Position numbers and translations under genes: made by a program. From Nitrosotalea sp. (lineage in GTDB: Archaea > Thermoproteota > Nitrososphaeria > Nitrososphaerales > Nitrosopumilaceae), in assembly GCA_023252335.1 (NCBI GenBank), contig JAJPEA010000049.1:1-11834 (forward strand): a stretch of 11,834 bases of DNA, given 5' to 3'. A model generated the notes under the pieces. The model searched no databases and was not told the origin of the DNA. It was given only the letters and a program-made list of their open reading frames with translations. Numbering within the stretch: the first letter of the stretch is position 1; every line of letters starts with the position of its first letter. Positions 1 to 6,647 of the stretch are shown here, piece after piece.

Positions 1-476
1 AACTTCCAGTTCCGAACATGTCATTTAGGCCAGAGCCAGATCCAAAACCATAATTATTATTTCTTTTAGTTTTTCGCGATTTTGATGAACCAGAACCGAA
101 CATGGAATCATAATTCGAAGATTTCTTTTGTGGTTTAGGTTTAGAGGAATTACTTGAGGGGATTAGACCAAGGGGAGTCGTATCATATCTTTTTACGACA
201 TATCTGTCCCCATACTGCCTTTGTTTCTTTTTTTGTAACTTGGATAATTTTGAATTACCAGTTTTTACTTCCACAATTTTTGGTTTTCCTTTCTTCCCAG
301 TTAGCCAATCTCGTTTTGTGACTTTGAGATCTCCACCTCTGTGAATTTTTTCCACCTCATGCCCGCTAAACTCATATTCTCTTCGGGCTTGCTCTTCACC
401 TTGTTTGCCTTGATATTGATTTTCCCTTACGACTTGTTTTTTTTGATTTTTTACCGAAAACGTCGAAAATGCCCAC
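1..476 (-). pseudogene. PD-(D/E)XK nuclease-like gene, frameshifted, runs off left edge
   Basis: Two minus-strand frames make one protein. The first begins at a GTG (476-474) and reads VGIFDVFGKKSKK. The second, in a different frame, continues from about 445 with QYQGKQGEEQARREYEFSGH, then GGDLKV, then PKIVEVKTG, and stays open to the window edge. The acidic residue in GGD followed by E-V-K is the core pattern of the PD-(D/E)XK nuclease fold, and the GEEQAR helix before it fits small Mrr/YraN-like members. The second frame has no usable start: a TGA lies just upstream and no ATG, GTG or TTG comes before the nuclease core. Removing one A from the A6-TC-A8 tract (plus 437-452) joins the frames. 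A TATA box at -22 to -29 of the GTG supports that start. The C-terminal tail is rich in Ser, Gly, Asn and Lys and repeats the motif MFG(S/T)GS. The gene may be dead, phase-variable, rescued by slippage, or a sequencing error. The biological substrate is unknown. Confidence 0.6.
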
Positions 477-497
477 GACTTTCAACTCAATACTAGT

Positions 498-505
498 TAA
501 TAAAA
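498..505 (-). promoter_or_regulatory. TATA box for the left-edge nuclease gene
   Basis: On the minus strand this reads TTTTATTA at -29 to -22 from the GTG at 476. That is the distance expected for a leaderless archaeal transcript, and it supports the GTG start upstream of the frameshift. Confidence 0.5.
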
Positions 506-600
506 TTAGTAGGCAATTTCCAACAAAATCAACAAAGTCATAATTCTAGTTATGGCAAAATTTCTAGGCGCAGTTTCGGGGCTTACTATTTTTACCCTGT

Positions 601-617
601 CAATAAAAAAGAAAAGC
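601..617 (-). terminator. T-rich tract downstream of the membrane-protein gene
   Basis: The minus strand reads CTTTTCTTTTTTATTG about 68 bases after the TAA stop of the 684-1598 gene. Archaeal termination often uses T-runs without a strong hairpin. No convincing stem is seen, so this is a weak call. Confidence 0.3.
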
Positions 618-683
618 ACTCAACTTAGGCGTGAAAACGGTGTACTAGCTATCGTTATTACGAACGTGGGATTTGTTGAAGTT

Positions 684-1598
684 TTATTGTTGTGGAGGGC
701 CAACAAGAATTACTTCCGTCCCATCTTTATGTATGTGAAATTGCCAACCAAACACTGGTTGGTCAGAAACTGTTGCACTCCACACTCCTGTTGCATTCCA
801 TCTTTGTGATATGAGAAAATCTTTAATTTCAGTTGCATAATGATATGTTTCTACATCATTTGAAACTACGTCTACAACAAGAGATCCTTTTGGCGGATGT
901 TGTTGTAAAATTTCAGTTAATTGTTTCTTATCTGTGTCATTGAGTATCCGCTGAGGTGAAACAGAGTTAATAGTTGTATTATTAACTATGGTGGTCTGCT
1001 GATTTCCAAAGTTTATGCCATTGTTCCCTGCTATTGAAATATTGTTAACATGGATCTCATAAGTTGCACCACCAATTCCTAAAATTCCTAGTATAATTCC
1101 TATGACGATCTTAGATTTTCGAGATAGGCTAAATGTTCTACCGCTTTGTTTTTTAGAAAATTTTTTGATGCCTTTGCCAGTAGGATCCTTAGAGCTAAGA
1201 AGCGATAAACCATTCATAGTACTCAATATGGAATTTTTGAAGGCAATGATTGGCCCCATTACGATTCCTGCTTCGCTAATGTCCTTTTGTCCAAATTTTA
1301 ATGCGCCCACAGATGCAAGTGCACCTGAGTGACTATCACTAAGCGGTTGACTACTATCCAAAATAGCATCTCCGTATTTTTTTTGTATTTTGCCAAAAAT
1401 TGTTTGGATTTTCAATCCCTCCGCATGTAATTTTTTATAAATTGATTCAACGTCTGATTTGTTTAAAATTATGTTTGGGATATTTTGTCCTCCGGGGTAA
1501 GAGAAGTCACCACCCTCATGTTTTGAACGTAATAATCCGATAATTTCATCAACTTCTACGTGTAATTTCTCTAACTGATCTATTATATCGTCAGCCAT
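684..1598 (-). CDS. Single-pass membrane protein with cytoplasmic-type N-terminal region and C-terminal alpha/beta domain
   Basis: This 304-residue protein is not assigned to a named family. The N-terminal third is helical and charged (DIIDQLEKLHVEVDEIIGLL), suggesting a coiled-coil or helical bundle. Residues about 143-163 are basic (KKFSKK, SRKSK), followed by one transmembrane helix at about 164-181 (IVIGIILGILGIGGA). After an Asn/Thr-rich linker, residues about 217-304 form a compact domain with an alternating helix/strand look. By the positive-inside rule the N-terminus is inside and the C-terminal domain outside. The frame is open for 27 more codons upstream, but the ATG at 1598 is preferred: a TATA box (TAATATAT) lies at -28 to -21, and the shorter start leaves 74 bases for the divergent actin-gene promoter. 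There is no catalytic motif. A sensor or anchor role for the neighbouring actin-like protein is only a guess from the divergent arrangement. Confidence 0.75.
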   Translation of the reverse strand: MADDIIDQLEKLHVEVDEIIGLLRSKHEGGDFSYPGGQNIPNIILNKSDVESIYKKLHAEGLKIQTIFGKIQKKYGDAILDSSQPLSDSHSGALASVGALKFGQKDISEAGIVMGPIIAFKNSILSTMNGLSLLSSKDPTGKGIKKFSKKQSGRTFSLSRKSKIVIGIILGILGIGGATYEIHVNNISIAGNNGINFGNQQTTIVNNTTINSVSPQRILNDTDKKQLTEILQQHPPKGSLVVDVVSNDVETYHYATEIKDFLISQRWNATGVWSATVSDQPVFGWQFHIHKDGTEVILVGPPQQ

Positions 1599-1618
1599 AT
1601 GAAAACTAATGATGCTTG

Positions 1619-1626
1619 ATATATTA
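1619..1626 (-). promoter_or_regulatory. TATA box for the membrane-protein gene
   Basis: On the minus strand this reads TAATATAT at -28 to -21 from the ATG at 1598, after CCC. It fits a leaderless archaeal promoter and decides the start against the longer frame. Confidence 0.55.
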
Positions 1627-1640
1627 GGGCTGTTTTTTCC

Positions 1641-1651
1641 TTTTTTAATTT
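1641..1651 (+). promoter_or_regulatory. TATA box for the actin-like gene
   Basis: TTTTTTAATTT, centred about 27 bases before the ATG at 1673. The same TTTTAATT core recurs before the AbrB, HerA-like and AIPR genes. It favours the ATG at 1673 over the TTG at 1664. Confidence 0.5.
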
Positions 1652-1672
1652 TGTACCAATCCCTTGTATCCC

Positions 1673-2527
1673 ATGACAACAGAATGCAACCAAAACGACG
1701 TGCTTGCCCTTGACATGGGCTCTGGCTGGGTTAAGGCCGGCTATGGAGACAACAAGGTAAGGTTCCCAAGCCTGTACGGGCATAGGGAGCCTGTAGAGGG
1801 TGAGAAGAGACTGGTAGAGGCAGTAGGCTGGGAAGTACCAAAACTTGCAGAGTATCCATCCGCGGTCATACTCAGGGGTGTCTCTGAAGGCATGCCGCTT
1901 TCTGAGAGGGCGTTCAAGGCTTTGCTCAGAGAAGCTGTAAGGAAGCTAGAGATTCCACAGGAAAAGATTCCGGAGACAAGGGTGGTAATTGGCATACCGT
2001 ACAACAACAGGGACCAAAAGGAGGAGCTCAGAAGGCTTGTGATGAGTACCATACACCCCAAGGCATGCCTTGTAGTATCCCAGACCCTTGGCACCCTGGT
2101 ATACGAAGGAAAAAAGACCGGCCTTGTCGTATCAATAGGCCAGGGAACAACCGAGATTGTATACTATAACGACTTGAAGCCGGTCCTTGGTAGGTCGCTT
2201 GGGCAGGCATGCGACTATCTCCTACAGGGAAAAGAGAGGCTTGCGTACCTTGATGCCAAGGATACAATACCAAGGCAGAGACTTGTATCTCTTGCAGACC
2301 TGGTCTCTGACGAGATCAATTCAATTGCGTCACAGCTGAATACCAAAATAGATGCCATACTCTCAGGCGGGACGATCCTATTGGGTGACATCCACAAGGA
2401 GATCCAGTCAAGGCTCAAGGGTATGACGGTGGTGCCGTCTGCTGATCCAGTGTATAGTAACTGCCTTGGCCTGTCCATGCTGTATGGTATCACTCAAAGC
2501 GAGACTCGAGCCTCTCTTCCAAACTAA
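1673..2527 (+). CDS. Actin/ParM-like ATPase
   Basis: This 284-residue protein belongs to the actin/MreB/ParM ATPase superfamily. Visible signatures in order are the phosphate-1 loop near the N-terminus (LALDMGSGWVKAGYG), a central phosphate-2 loop (VVSIGQGTTEIVYY) and a C-terminal adenosine motif (AILSGGTILL). Members bind ATP between two lobes and many polymerise into filaments that segregate plasmids or shape cells. The length is a little below bacterial ParM and close to single-domain archaeal actin-like proteins. The preferred start is ATG 1673 because a TATA box sits about 27 bases upstream; a TTG nine bases earlier is the alternative. It is divergent from a membrane-protein gene, and its 3' end overlaps the convergent AbrB-fold gene by 38 bases. 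Its G+C is visibly high (33 of 60 bases in 1741-1800). A role in element segregation is inferred from the AbrB-pair neighbourhood. A chromosomal cytoskeletal role is possible. Confidence 0.85.
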   Translation: MTTECNQNDVLALDMGSGWVKAGYGDNKVRFPSLYGHREPVEGEKRLVEAVGWEVPKLAEYPSAVILRGVSEGMPLSERAFKALLREAVRKLEIPQEKIPETRVVIGIPYNNRDQKEELRRLVMSTIHPKACLVVSQTLGTLVYEGKKTGLVVSIGQGTTEIVYYNDLKPVLGRSLGQACDYLLQGKERLAYLDAKDTIPRQRLVSLADLVSDEINSIASQLNTKIDAILSGGTILLGDIHKEIQSRLKGMTVVPSADPVYSNCLGLSMLYGITQSETRASLPN

Positions 2528-2708
2528 TCTCCACTTTTTTATCTTCCTGGTACATTGAGAGGATTATCTTTTCGCAGTCTAGTGTCAGGTAGATGTCAGA
2601 GTTTTTGGAAAGGCCTAGTTTATGACACCACTTTAACGGTATTGATACTACATAGGAGGGGTTCTTGTGTCCGCCACTTGACCTAATCTTTTTCTTGATT
2701 TGAATCAT
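2490..2708 (-). CDS. AbrB/SpoVT-fold DNA-binding protein, second of pair
   Basis: This 72-residue protein has the swapped-hairpin AbrB signature in its first 55 residues: a strand ending in SYVVSIPLKW, then HKLGLSKNSDIYLTL, then the closing strand EKIILSM. Proteins of this fold dimerise and bind DNA as transition-state regulators, antitoxins or chromatin-like proteins. The tail (residues 56-72, EDKKVEISLEERLESRFE) is acidic and helical and could contact a partner. The ATG at 2708 lies inside the end of the upstream AbrB-fold gene (26-base overlap), so the two are translationally coupled. Its 3' end overlaps the convergent actin-like gene by 38 bases. The DNA target is unknown. Confidence 0.75.
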   Translation of the reverse strand: MIQIKKKIRSSGGHKNPSYVVSIPLKWCHKLGLSKNSDIYLTLDCEKIILSMYQEDKKVEISLEERLESRFE

Positions 2709-2892
2709 TAGTATCTTCGCTCCATAGGGTTACGTGGTTTCCTGACAGTTTGACTACTAATTTCTGGCCTGTGGTCCAGTGAAGTCTTTTGACAAACCTC
2801 ATTGGGATTACAATCCGGAAGCTCCTGTATTTTCCGTTCTCACTTGTTATGGTACCAAGCCTTCTCTTGGATATCTTCTTGAACTTGCTCAT
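2683..2892 (-). CDS. AbrB/SpoVT-fold DNA-binding protein, first of pair
   Basis: This 69-residue protein shows the AbrB-fold pattern FRIVIPMRFVKRLHWTTGQK followed by LVVKLSGNHVTL. The N-terminus is strongly basic (KFKKISKRR) and the last 12 residues are acidic and polar. The fold gives a dimeric swapped-hairpin barrel that binds DNA; the specific target cannot be read here. ATG 2892 is preceded by a TATA box at -31 to -21, so the transcript is probably leaderless, and it leads a two-gene operon with the overlapping paralogue. The two proteins differ greatly outside the fold, so they could form a heterodimer. They may autoregulate or act as the DNA-binding part of a segregation system with the actin-like protein. 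Both roles are inferred. Confidence 0.75.
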   Translation of the reverse strand: MSKFKKISKRRLGTITSENGKYRSFRIVIPMRFVKRLHWTTGQKLVVKLSGNHVTLWSEDTNDSNQEKD

Positions 2893-2912
2893 TGTATTGA
2901 TAGGATTTGGAG

Positions 2913-2923
2913 AAAATTAAAAA
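2913..2923 (-). promoter_or_regulatory. TATA box for the AbrB-pair operon
   Basis: On the minus strand this reads TTTTTAATTTT at -31 to -21 from ATG 2892. It is identical over its length to the core of the HerA-gene promoter at 5268-5279, so the two may share expression. Confidence 0.5.
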
Positions 2924-3148
2924 CGGTTTTTTACCTGTATTTTGAAGAAGAAAGAATTTTTGGTGATTGAATATTTTTTTAAATTTTATTTTTTGTTTCT
3001 TGTCTTGTGAAGGAATGCCGAAAATCAAATATTTTTACAATCATGCTTGCAAAGTTAATTTTTCTACAATCGCTTACGGGCATGCAATGGTCAGTTTTGA
3101 AATTTTTACAAAACCTTCATGGAGAAATTATATCATGAATTCCAGATC

Positions 3149-3166
3149 CAAACTTGGCAAAGTTTG
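3149..3166. repeat. Small inverted repeat, CAAACTT-GGCA-AAGTTTG
   Basis: Perfect 7-bp arms around a 4-base loop. CAAACTTG recurs at 3183-3190. There is no T-run on either side, so it is not a clear terminator. It may be an operator or RNA stem. Confidence 0.35.
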
Positions 3167-3229
3167 TCCGTGGAGAGATCGTCAAACTTGTACAATTTTG
3201 AAAATTATGTAATGCTATTGTAACAAGAT

Positions 3230-3247
3230 AAAAAACTGTTTTTACAG
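3230..3247 (-). terminator. Terminator of the HerA-like gene
   Basis: On the minus strand, immediately after the TAG stop, CTGT-AAAA-ACAG can form a 4-bp stem and is followed by TTTTTT. The short stem with a T-run fits archaeal T-tract termination. Confidence 0.45.
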
Positions 3248-3248
3248 A

Positions 3249-5246
3249 CTATACCACGATATGAACAGATACGTCTTTTTTCAGTTCAGGATCAAGACGT
3301 TCATAGATATCTTCGACAACCTTTGACTTGGTCCAGACCTCGCATCTTGCAAATCCAAGCAGTCTCCACTTTTTCATGTTGTATAATACCTGTTCTGGAT
3401 GCGAGTATACCTCCTCTTCAGACTCTATCTCAATCGAGATTGGTGCCTTGTTGGAATACTCGTATGATACCAAGTCTGTCCTGTCCCTTCCATTACGCAT
3501 GTCCTGGCCTGCTATGGCAATATAGTCACCTTTTGCCAGATGGTAGTCAAATGCCGTCTGTGCTACTTGCTGTATATCTTTGGCACCCCTTCCCAGTGTA
3601 TCAAATGATGCTGGAAAGTATCTTGAGCGTGTCCTGTCTGTGATATCGTATACCTTCATGGTTACGGCGCCCTTCTTCTCAGCACTTGATATCCTGACTA
3701 GTTCACGTGCAAGCATCTTATCTAGTATCTCACTTGTGGAATCCCTATCATTGCTTCCCGTTTTTTCCACTATATCAGAGAGGTTCAAGTGGCCGTCCTT
3801 TAGGGCAATGACTATCTTCCATTCTTCTTGAGGAAGAAACGCCGAAGGGTCTTCAAGCTGCAGCATCCATTTTGTGGACTCATCCTGCCCTTCAAAGATT
3901 GATCTGATCTCCTCGGTTTCTTTTCTACCGTATTTTATCTTCATTATTTCGTTGTACTTTTCTGCCTCCTCTTCTGGCATCTTCAGCTCCGGTGGAGGTA
4001 GTGCCCTGAACTTTTGTGGGGTTTCCTGCTCCTCTCCTATTGGGGCTCGAGTCTTGATTGTGAACTGGAAATCTGGCTGGGTTGCAATCTGGTCTGTAAG
4101 CTCGGTGCTAAACTTTGGGTCGATGTTTCTTGCAATCTTTGATGCGTCTTGGCCTGCCACCCTACCGTAGATCTGCGTTGCAGTATTTCCTGCTGTTGCG
4201 CCAAGCAATACATCGTCAATCTGCCTCAGGTTCTGGTGTGACAGTACCAGTCCAAGGTTGTAGCTTCTTGCCTGCTCTAACATGGTTCTCAGTATGGAAA
4301 GTGATTGTACACGCTGGAACTCGTCAAGGCATAGAACTACAAGATTTCTCTCTGATGATGGCTGGCTGGTTCTTGCAGCCCTTTCCTGCAGAGAGAACCA
4401 TATTCCAATTACTATTCCCATGATGGCAAGCCCTGTGGCATAGTGTGGTGTCTCTGTATCTGAGATCCTGATGAAGGTCTGCCTTCCGGGCTTTAGCATC
4501 TCGGCAAAGTCTATCGTAGACCTTCTGACTGAGAAGACCTTGCGCAGGTACGAGTCTGTTGCAAACGGCTCTATCCTGTTCAAGAGGGGCTCCCAGCTGT
4601 CTGACTTGAGGCCTGCTATTGACTCCAGTGCTGCATCCATCTCGTACGCGCTTACGTTCTTGAGGTGCTGCCTTATCCTTGCAAGCTCGTCTGTTCCGTC
4701 CCTTTGGAGCCGCACTATAATCTGATAGAGGTCAAGCATGGTAGGGCTGTCTGTATTCTGGTAGAGGTAGTTGAGGAGAAGCTTGAGGATTCGTTCCATC
4801 CTGACAAATGTCTGCTGCTGGTCGTAAAACTCTTTGAACATGTCCATCACATTTCCAATCTTTCGTGCTATGGTGTTCTCCCTGCTCTTGCCGTCTATGT
4901 ATCGTGGCAGCTCTAGTAGGTTAATTGCAAAGTTGGTATGGTTGATGTCCAAGAATATGACGTTTCCCTTCTCGATGCTTGTCTGTTCGGATTGCCTCAG
5001 GAAGAGCTTGGCGTCCTCGTCCTTGACATCAATGTAGACAAAAGCACTTTTCATAGTTCCACTCAGGTTTGTAATCTCAAGGTGCTTTGAAAGGTGTCTG
5101 ATAAGTGTAGTCTTGCCACATCCACTACCTCCTACGAGATACATGTGTCTGGAAAGGTCCTCTGGAGATATGGTAGGACCGTTAAAATCTATGTTTTTTA
5201 CCAGATGACCGTAAATTTGTTTGAATCGAGTTTCTTCTAGATTCAT
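3249..5246 (-). CDS. HerA/VirD4-type DNA-translocase ATPase with C-terminal winged helix and nuclease-like domain
   Basis: This 665-residue P-loop ATPase of the HerA/FtsK superfamily (VirD4/TraG-like) would pump DNA using ATP. The Walker A loop is at residues 39-47 (GGSGCGKTT), Walker B includes D308-E309 (VVLCLDEFQRV), and a sensor-like LVLSHQNLRQI follows. There is no N-terminal membrane helix, unlike classical VirD4, and no room for the HAS barrel of HerA because the P-loop is only 38 residues in. After the motor come a winged-helix-like segment (about 470-530) and a domain with D591...E606-I-E608 (DRTDLVSY, ISIEIESEE), which resembles a PD-(D/E)XK core with E in place of the usual K. The start ATG 5246 has a TATA box at -33 to -22. 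It may be a conjugative coupling ATPase, a DNA-segregation pump or a defence translocase. Codon use is more G+C-rich than in the genes to its right. Confidence 0.8.
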   Translation of the reverse strand: MNLEETRFKQIYGHLVKNIDFNGPTISPEDLSRHMYLVGGSGCGKTTLIRHLSKHLEITNLSGTMKSAFVYIDVKDEDAKLFLRQSEQTSIEKGNVIFLDINHTNFAINLLELPRYIDGKSRENTIARKIGNVMDMFKEFYDQQQTFVRMERILKLLLNYLYQNTDSPTMLDLYQIIVRLQRDGTDELARIRQHLKNVSAYEMDAALESIAGLKSDSWEPLLNRIEPFATDSYLRKVFSVRRSTIDFAEMLKPGRQTFIRISDTETPHYATGLAIMGIVIGIWFSLQERAARTSQPSSERNLVVLCLDEFQRVQSLSILRTMLEQARSYNLGLVLSHQNLRQIDDVLLGATAGNTATQIYGRVAGQDASKIARNIDPKFSTELTDQIATQPDFQFTIKTRAPIGEEQETPQKFRALPPPELKMPEEEAEKYNEIMKIKYGRKETEEIRSIFEGQDESTKWMLQLEDPSAFLPQEEWKIVIALKDGHLNLSDIVEKTGSNDRDSTSEILDKMLARELVRISSAEKKGAVTMKVYDITDRTRSRYFPASFDTLGRGAKDIQQVAQTAFDYHLAKGDYIAIAGQDMRNGRDRTDLVSYEYSNKAPISIEIESEEEVYSHPEQVLYNMKKWRLLGFARCEVWTKSKVVEDIYERLDPELKKDVSVHIVV

Positions 5247-5267
5247 TGATATGGATTATAATAGTCC

Positions 5268-5279
5268 AAAATTAAAAAA
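5268..5279 (-). promoter_or_regulatory. TATA box for the HerA-like gene; may also end abiE transcripts
   Basis: On the minus strand this reads TTTTTTAATTTT at -33 to -22 from ATG 5246. The six T's lie 33-38 bases after the stop of the upstream minus-strand toxin gene and could double as its T-tract terminator. Confidence 0.5.
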
Positions 5280-5311
5280 TGAAACGGGTTCGCAAGCCAA
5301 GAATCAATCAA

Positions 5312-6043
5312 TCATATCTTGAATATGCTCTGAATTTCCTCATAACTGAAATTCAAATCATTTCGTATATCTGCATAAGCATCCCTTCTATATCTTGAAA
5401 CAAACTCGTCCAAATATTGTCCTAGATTTGATTTTATAACACATTCTTTTAAAAACGGTTTATCTAGTTCTTTTCTAATAGATAGAGATGCAATATCTCT
5501 ATAGTCCTTCCATATCTTAGGCGGCAAACGACTATTTCCTAATGCATCATATTCTTTTATTCGTGATAATGCAGCTATGATTTTATTAACAATAAGCAAC
5601 TCTCTTTTTGGTACAAAAAACTCTAAACCTCCTGCATTTTTTCTTTCTTTAAATTGCAGCATCCATCCCCAGTGGAATTTGACATCAAGATCATACATTT
5701 CTTCTCTTTCTTTATCTCCATCAAATACATCCACAATAATAGTATCGGTTGTCCCAGATATCGATTTTTCAAAATATTTCACTTGATAATTGATAGATCT
5801 TGTTTCATATCCATTATTTTCAAAATATTCCTTTCTATATTTCTCACTATGCAGACTAAGACTGGGAATTACTATGTCTATATCTCTTGAACCTAATCCT
5901 TGAGTATACGCCCATACTGCCCAACCGCCAATTATTGCAGTATTCACATTTTTCTGATTCATCCAACCTAATAACTTTTTAAGTTCCGCAAAACTAACGT
6001 TGGTTATTTCATCACGATAAAACGATGAAAAACTCAAGTCCAC
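5312..6043 (-). CDS. AbiEii-type nucleotidyltransferase toxin
   Basis: This 243-residue protein resembles AbiEii/type IV toxin nucleotidyltransferases, which transfer nucleotides to an RNA target and stop growth. The polymerase-beta-like core is visible: G39-G40-W41 (IIGGWAVWAY), then D54-I-D56 (SRDIDIVI), and a third acidic residue D105 (IIVDVF). Further on, K154 (NKIIAALSR) and D180/D183 (KDYRDIA) match the helical motif that follows the core in this family. The start is a GTG whose codon overlaps the upstream antitoxin gene (10 bases shared), as in typical AbiE operons. A TTG six bases downstream (6037-6035) is preceded by AGGTG at a usable distance and is an alternative start. Toxicity is inferred from the family. 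An antibiotic-type or tRNA-modifying nucleotidyltransferase is less likely given the partner gene. Confidence 0.8.
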   Translation of the reverse strand: MDLSFSSFYRDEITNVSFAELKKLLGWMNQKNVNTAIIGGWAVWAYTQGLGSRDIDIVIPSLSLHSEKYRKEYFENNGYETRSINYQVKYFEKSISGTTDTIIVDVFDGDKEREEMYDLDVKFHWGWMLQFKERKNAGGLEFFVPKRELLIVNKIIAALSRIKEYDALGNSRLPPKIWKDYRDIASLSIRKELDKPFLKECVIKSNLGQYLDEFVSRYRRDAYADIRNDLNFSYEEIQSIFKI

Positions 6044-6636
6044 ACCTTCTTGATAAATTGCTCTGCGGTGTAAGACATGTTATTACAATACAGATCAATT
6101 ATAGTTCTAATTGGAGAGGTAACATTAATGCTCTCTCTAACCTCTGGCACATCAGGCAGATCAAAATTGTATAAAATCACCTTATTTTTTCCCTCGGCTT
6201 GAGAATGGACTTTGGGTAACAAAGTTGTTGGATTTTTTACATAGACATGTATCGTTTCATCGCGAAAATAATTATCATAATATTGTAAGGCAGTTGTCAG
6301 ACACATTATTCCGCCATTATCACTCAAGAAACGTATCGTTTCATTTCGGTCTATACCTAACTGGTATGCCTTATTTACCTCATTTTTCATATCTCTAAAT
6401 CTACTAAAGAAACTCAATAACGCATCTCTGGAAGGTACTTCGTATGTTGGTTTTCCTTTTCCAATCTCATATGTTCTTACTACTAATTTGAGTTCCTCGA
6501 GTCGTTTTATGAACAATTGAATTTTACTTCCATGTTTGATGTTCAAATCCCTGGCCATCTGTCTTTGACTAAATTTAGGATGTCCTAGAATGTAGTACAG
6601 TTGTAGATACCTGTCAGTAGAGAAGAATTTACTCAT
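6034..6636 (-). CDS. AbiEi-type antitoxin and transcriptional repressor
   Basis: This 200-residue protein is placed as the antitoxin of an AbiE-type system by its winged-helix N-terminus (residues about 6-65: PKFSQRQMARDLNIKHGSKI is the helix-turn-helix, EIGKGKPTYEV the wing) and by its position just upstream of, and overlapping, the nucleotidyltransferase. The C-terminal half (SDNGGIMCLTTALQYYDNYF to SPIRTIIDLYCNN) fits the AbiEi C-terminal domain, with family-typical spacing. AbiEi proteins block toxicity and repress their own operon by binding inverted repeats. Three in-frame starts exist (GTG 6645, ATG 6642, ATG 6636). ATG 6636 is preferred because GGTGAT, complementary to the archaeal 16S tail, ends four bases before it. 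The GATC repeat array begins 12 bases upstream and is the likely operator. Confidence 0.7.
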   Translation of the reverse strand: MSKFFSTDRYLQLYYILGHPKFSQRQMARDLNIKHGSKIQLFIKRLEELKLVVRTYEIGKGKPTYEVPSRDALLSFFSRFRDMKNEVNKAYQLGIDRNETIRFLSDNGGIMCLTTALQYYDNYFRDETIHVYVKNPTTLLPKVHSQAEGKNKVILYNFDLPDVPEVRESINVTSPIRTIIDLYCNNMSYTAEQFIKKVWT

Positions 6637-6639
6637 CGG

Positions 6640-6647
6640 CATCACCC
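6640..6647 (-). promoter_or_regulatory. Shine-Dalgarno site of abiEi
   Basis: The minus strand reads GGGTGATG, and GGTGAT would pair with the 16S 3' end. It points to ATG 6636 and implies a leadered transcript, unlike most genes here. The promoter would then lie inside the GATC array, for example the TATA-like CATATATGG at 6711-6719. Confidence 0.45.

Larger units (their letters stand above)
2893..3248. other. Intergenic region between the AbrB operon and the HerA-like gene
   Basis: This AT-rich stretch of about 350 bases has no supported gene. Its left end holds the AbrB-operon promoter and its right end the HerA-gene terminator. Between them are a 7-bp hairpin (3149-3166) and two copies of CAAACTTG (3149-3156, 3183-3190). 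Several short frames exist, but none has a good start, promoter or recognisable protein pattern. An untranslated RNA or a binding site for the AbrB proteins is possible but not shown. Confidence 0.5.

Noticed and set aside
437..452. Programmed -1 frameshift at the A-rich tract
   Set aside because: The nuclease core is reached by a +1 (or -2) shift, not -1, so a classical A-AAA-AAC slip does not give it. An indel or transcript slippage fits better.
552..809. Plus-strand coding frame of 85 codons
   Set aside because: Its second half is antisense to the conserved C-terminal domain of the membrane-protein gene, it has no clear promoter, and its Cys/Leu-rich end looks like a shadow.
1599..1679. 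27-residue N-terminal extension of the membrane protein
   Set aside because: It would run over the actin gene's start and over the TATA box that fits the ATG at 1598.
2967..3212. Plus-strand coding frame of 81 codons in the intergenic gap
   Set aside because: It starts at a TTG with no TATA box or Shine-Dalgarno site and has no recognisable protein pattern.
3328..5037. Several plus-strand frames opposite the HerA-like gene
   Set aside because: The minus-strand frame has Walker A and B motifs and a promoter. The plus-strand frames are Ser/Cys/Leu-rich, as expected for antisense shadows of a coding gene.
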